This document shows, piece after piece, positions 63,265-64,000 of a stretch of 64,000 nt of DNA; positions within the stretch are counted from its first letter, which is position 1; the number at the start of each line of letters is the position of its first letter. Position numbers and translations under genes: made by a program. Where the stretch lies: positions 988,736-1,052,735 of the forward strand of contig NZ_LT992558.1 of NCBI RefSeq assembly GCF_900258435.1. Reading direction: 5' to 3'. The notes beneath the pieces are model-generated. The model ran no database searches. It had not been told where the DNA came from and saw only the letters and a list, made by a program, of their open reading frames with translations. This DNA is from Carnobacterium divergens. GTDB taxonomy: Bacteria; Bacillota; Bacilli; Lactobacillales; Carnobacteriaceae.

Positions 63265-64000
63265 ATGAAAAAAACAGCACTTCTAAAAGATATTTTTCGT
63301 GAAATATGGCATACAAAGGCGCGTTTTTTATCTATTTTTGCCATCATAACGCTTGGCGTTGGTTTCTTTTCAGGTATCAAGGCTACAGGACCGAATATGA
63401 TCGATACTGCGGACCATTATTTTAAAGAAAAAAAGCTCATGGATGTCAAAGTTGTTTCTACCTATGGGTTGAATAATGAGGATTTAACCTTACTCAAAAG
63501 TATAAAAGGTGCAGAGGTGGCAGGAGGCTACAGCCAAGATGTCTTTTTAGGAAATACAGGAATCGTGACGAAGGTGATGTCCTTACCAGAAAAAGCGACA
63601 ATGAATGATTACCGAGTAATGAAAGGCCGTTTGCCAGTGAAAAAAGGCGAAATAGCATTAGATGACACTGAAAAAATGCAGCAAACATTTAAAATTGGGG
63701 ACAAGGTCAGTTTGACTACAGAAGGAGATAAAACCGATTTAACGAGTGTTTTTAAGCAAGTTGAGTACCAAGTTGTTGGCTTTGTAAACAGTCCTCAATA
63801 TATTGAAACTTTTCAACGAGGTAGTAGTACGATTGGAAAAGGAACAGCAGATGCCTTTGCTGTTATTCCAGAATCAGACTTTAAATCGGATCTTTATACA
63901 GAAGCTTATTTGACCTTTGATACTACCAAAAAATTAGCGGCTTATTCTACAGACTATGAAAATCAAATCGCTAAAGAAATCAAAGTTGTTGAAAAGAAAG
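63265..64000 (+). CDS. large FtsX-type ABC permease, 5' part (cut by window end)
   Basis: 245 codons are visible and the frame is open to the last base. It starts MKKTALLKDIFREIWHTKARFLSIFAIITLGVGFFSGIKATG, the first membrane helix of the permeases that exceed 1,000 residues. A MacB-like extracellular domain follows (DYRVMKGRLPVKKGEIALDD, YQVVGFVNSPQYIE). GTGAGAAG precedes the ATG. It forms a transporter with the ATPase just upstream; relatives export peptides or lipids or act in envelope stress. The rest lies beyond the window. Confidence 0.88.
   Translation, partial: MKKTALLKDIFREIWHTKARFLSIFAIITLGVGFFSGIKATGPNMIDTADHYFKEKKLMDVKVVSTYGLNNEDLTLLKSIKGAEVAGGYSQDVFLGNTGIVTKVMSLPEKATMNDYRVMKGRLPVKKGEIALDDTEKMQQTFKIGDKVSLTTEGDKTDLTSVFKQVEYQVVGFVNSPQYIETFQRGSSTIGKGTADAFAVIPESDFKSDLYTEAYLTFDTTKKLAAYSTDYENQIAKEIKVVEKK

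Overview
The window is AT-rich chromosomal DNA of a low-GC Gram-positive bacterium of the order Lactobacillales. The core block is tdk-prfA-prmC-sua5/ywlC-glyA-upp-atpBEFHAGDC-DUF1146-murA-mbl-epuA-ssb, with murT/gatD close by. This gene order and the protein sequences fit Carnobacterium or a close relative. The genus is inferred from remembered gene content and was not checked by a search. No rRNA, tRNA, CRISPR array, transposase or phage module was seen.

Layout. Positions 1-3800 are an accessory island of type VII-secreted LXG polymorphic toxins: the 3' part of an LXG toxin with a glycine/alanine-rich hydrophobic tail, an overlapping six-helix membrane protein (probable immunity), two related small DUF5085-like proteins, then a wrecked second LXG toxin that still carries an intact small membrane protein directly behind it. 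Positions 3900-21500 hold mostly single-gene or two-gene metabolic and transport units: a Qnr/MfpA-like pentapeptide protein, adhP, aldo/keto reductase, acetyltransferase, AEC transporter, ywbE, yxeA, ald, DUF2969, YihY/BrkB, APC antiporter, azoR, a TetR-controlled heterodimeric ABC exporter, an Eis-like acetyltransferase and a double-VOC dioxygenase-like protein. Nearly all are separated by clear intrinsic terminators.

Positions 21500-27600 form one regulatory unit: two tandem tiny lipoprotein genes (one only 55 codons), a divergent OmpR-type response regulator, a membrane-fusion protein / ABC ATPase / MacB-type permease operon and the cognate histidine kinase. The lipoprotein pair and the exporter operon share the same three-part, 11-bp-periodic motif (CAGAT-N6-CAGAT-N6-CATA) at nearly the same distance from a -10 box, so both are predicted targets of this response regulator. 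Positions 27900-33200 hold a serine hydrolase, manA, a MarR-regulated homodimeric ABC exporter and a methyltransferase.

Positions 33260-54150 are mostly housekeeping and envelope genes: MurT/GatD (lipid II amidation), an unrecognised 616-residue coiled-coil protein, translation termination and its methylation, tRNA t6A synthesis, one-carbon and pyrimidine salvage enzymes, the complete F1Fo ATP synthase (no atpI in front), murA, mbl and a single-stranded DNA-binding protein. Positions 54200-64000 carry a second two-component system, a stand-alone GyrI-like domain protein, a minus-strand pair made of an FtsX-type permease and an ABC ATPase that has lost its catalytic motifs, a BaiN/YhiN-type flavoprotein, a GRP sugar transporter whose promoter spacer looks like a cre site, an APC permease, and an ABC ATPase with a large FtsX-type permease cut by the window end.

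The best candidates for something undescribed are (i) the two-component / exporter / twin-lipoprotein regulon, (ii) the catalytically dead ABC ATPase with its FtsX-like partner, (iii) the LXG toxin island with its orphan immunity gene, and (iv) the coiled-coil protein beside murT-gatD. Start codons were moved from the longest open frame where a ribosome binding site or family length favoured an internal start; each such choice is noted.
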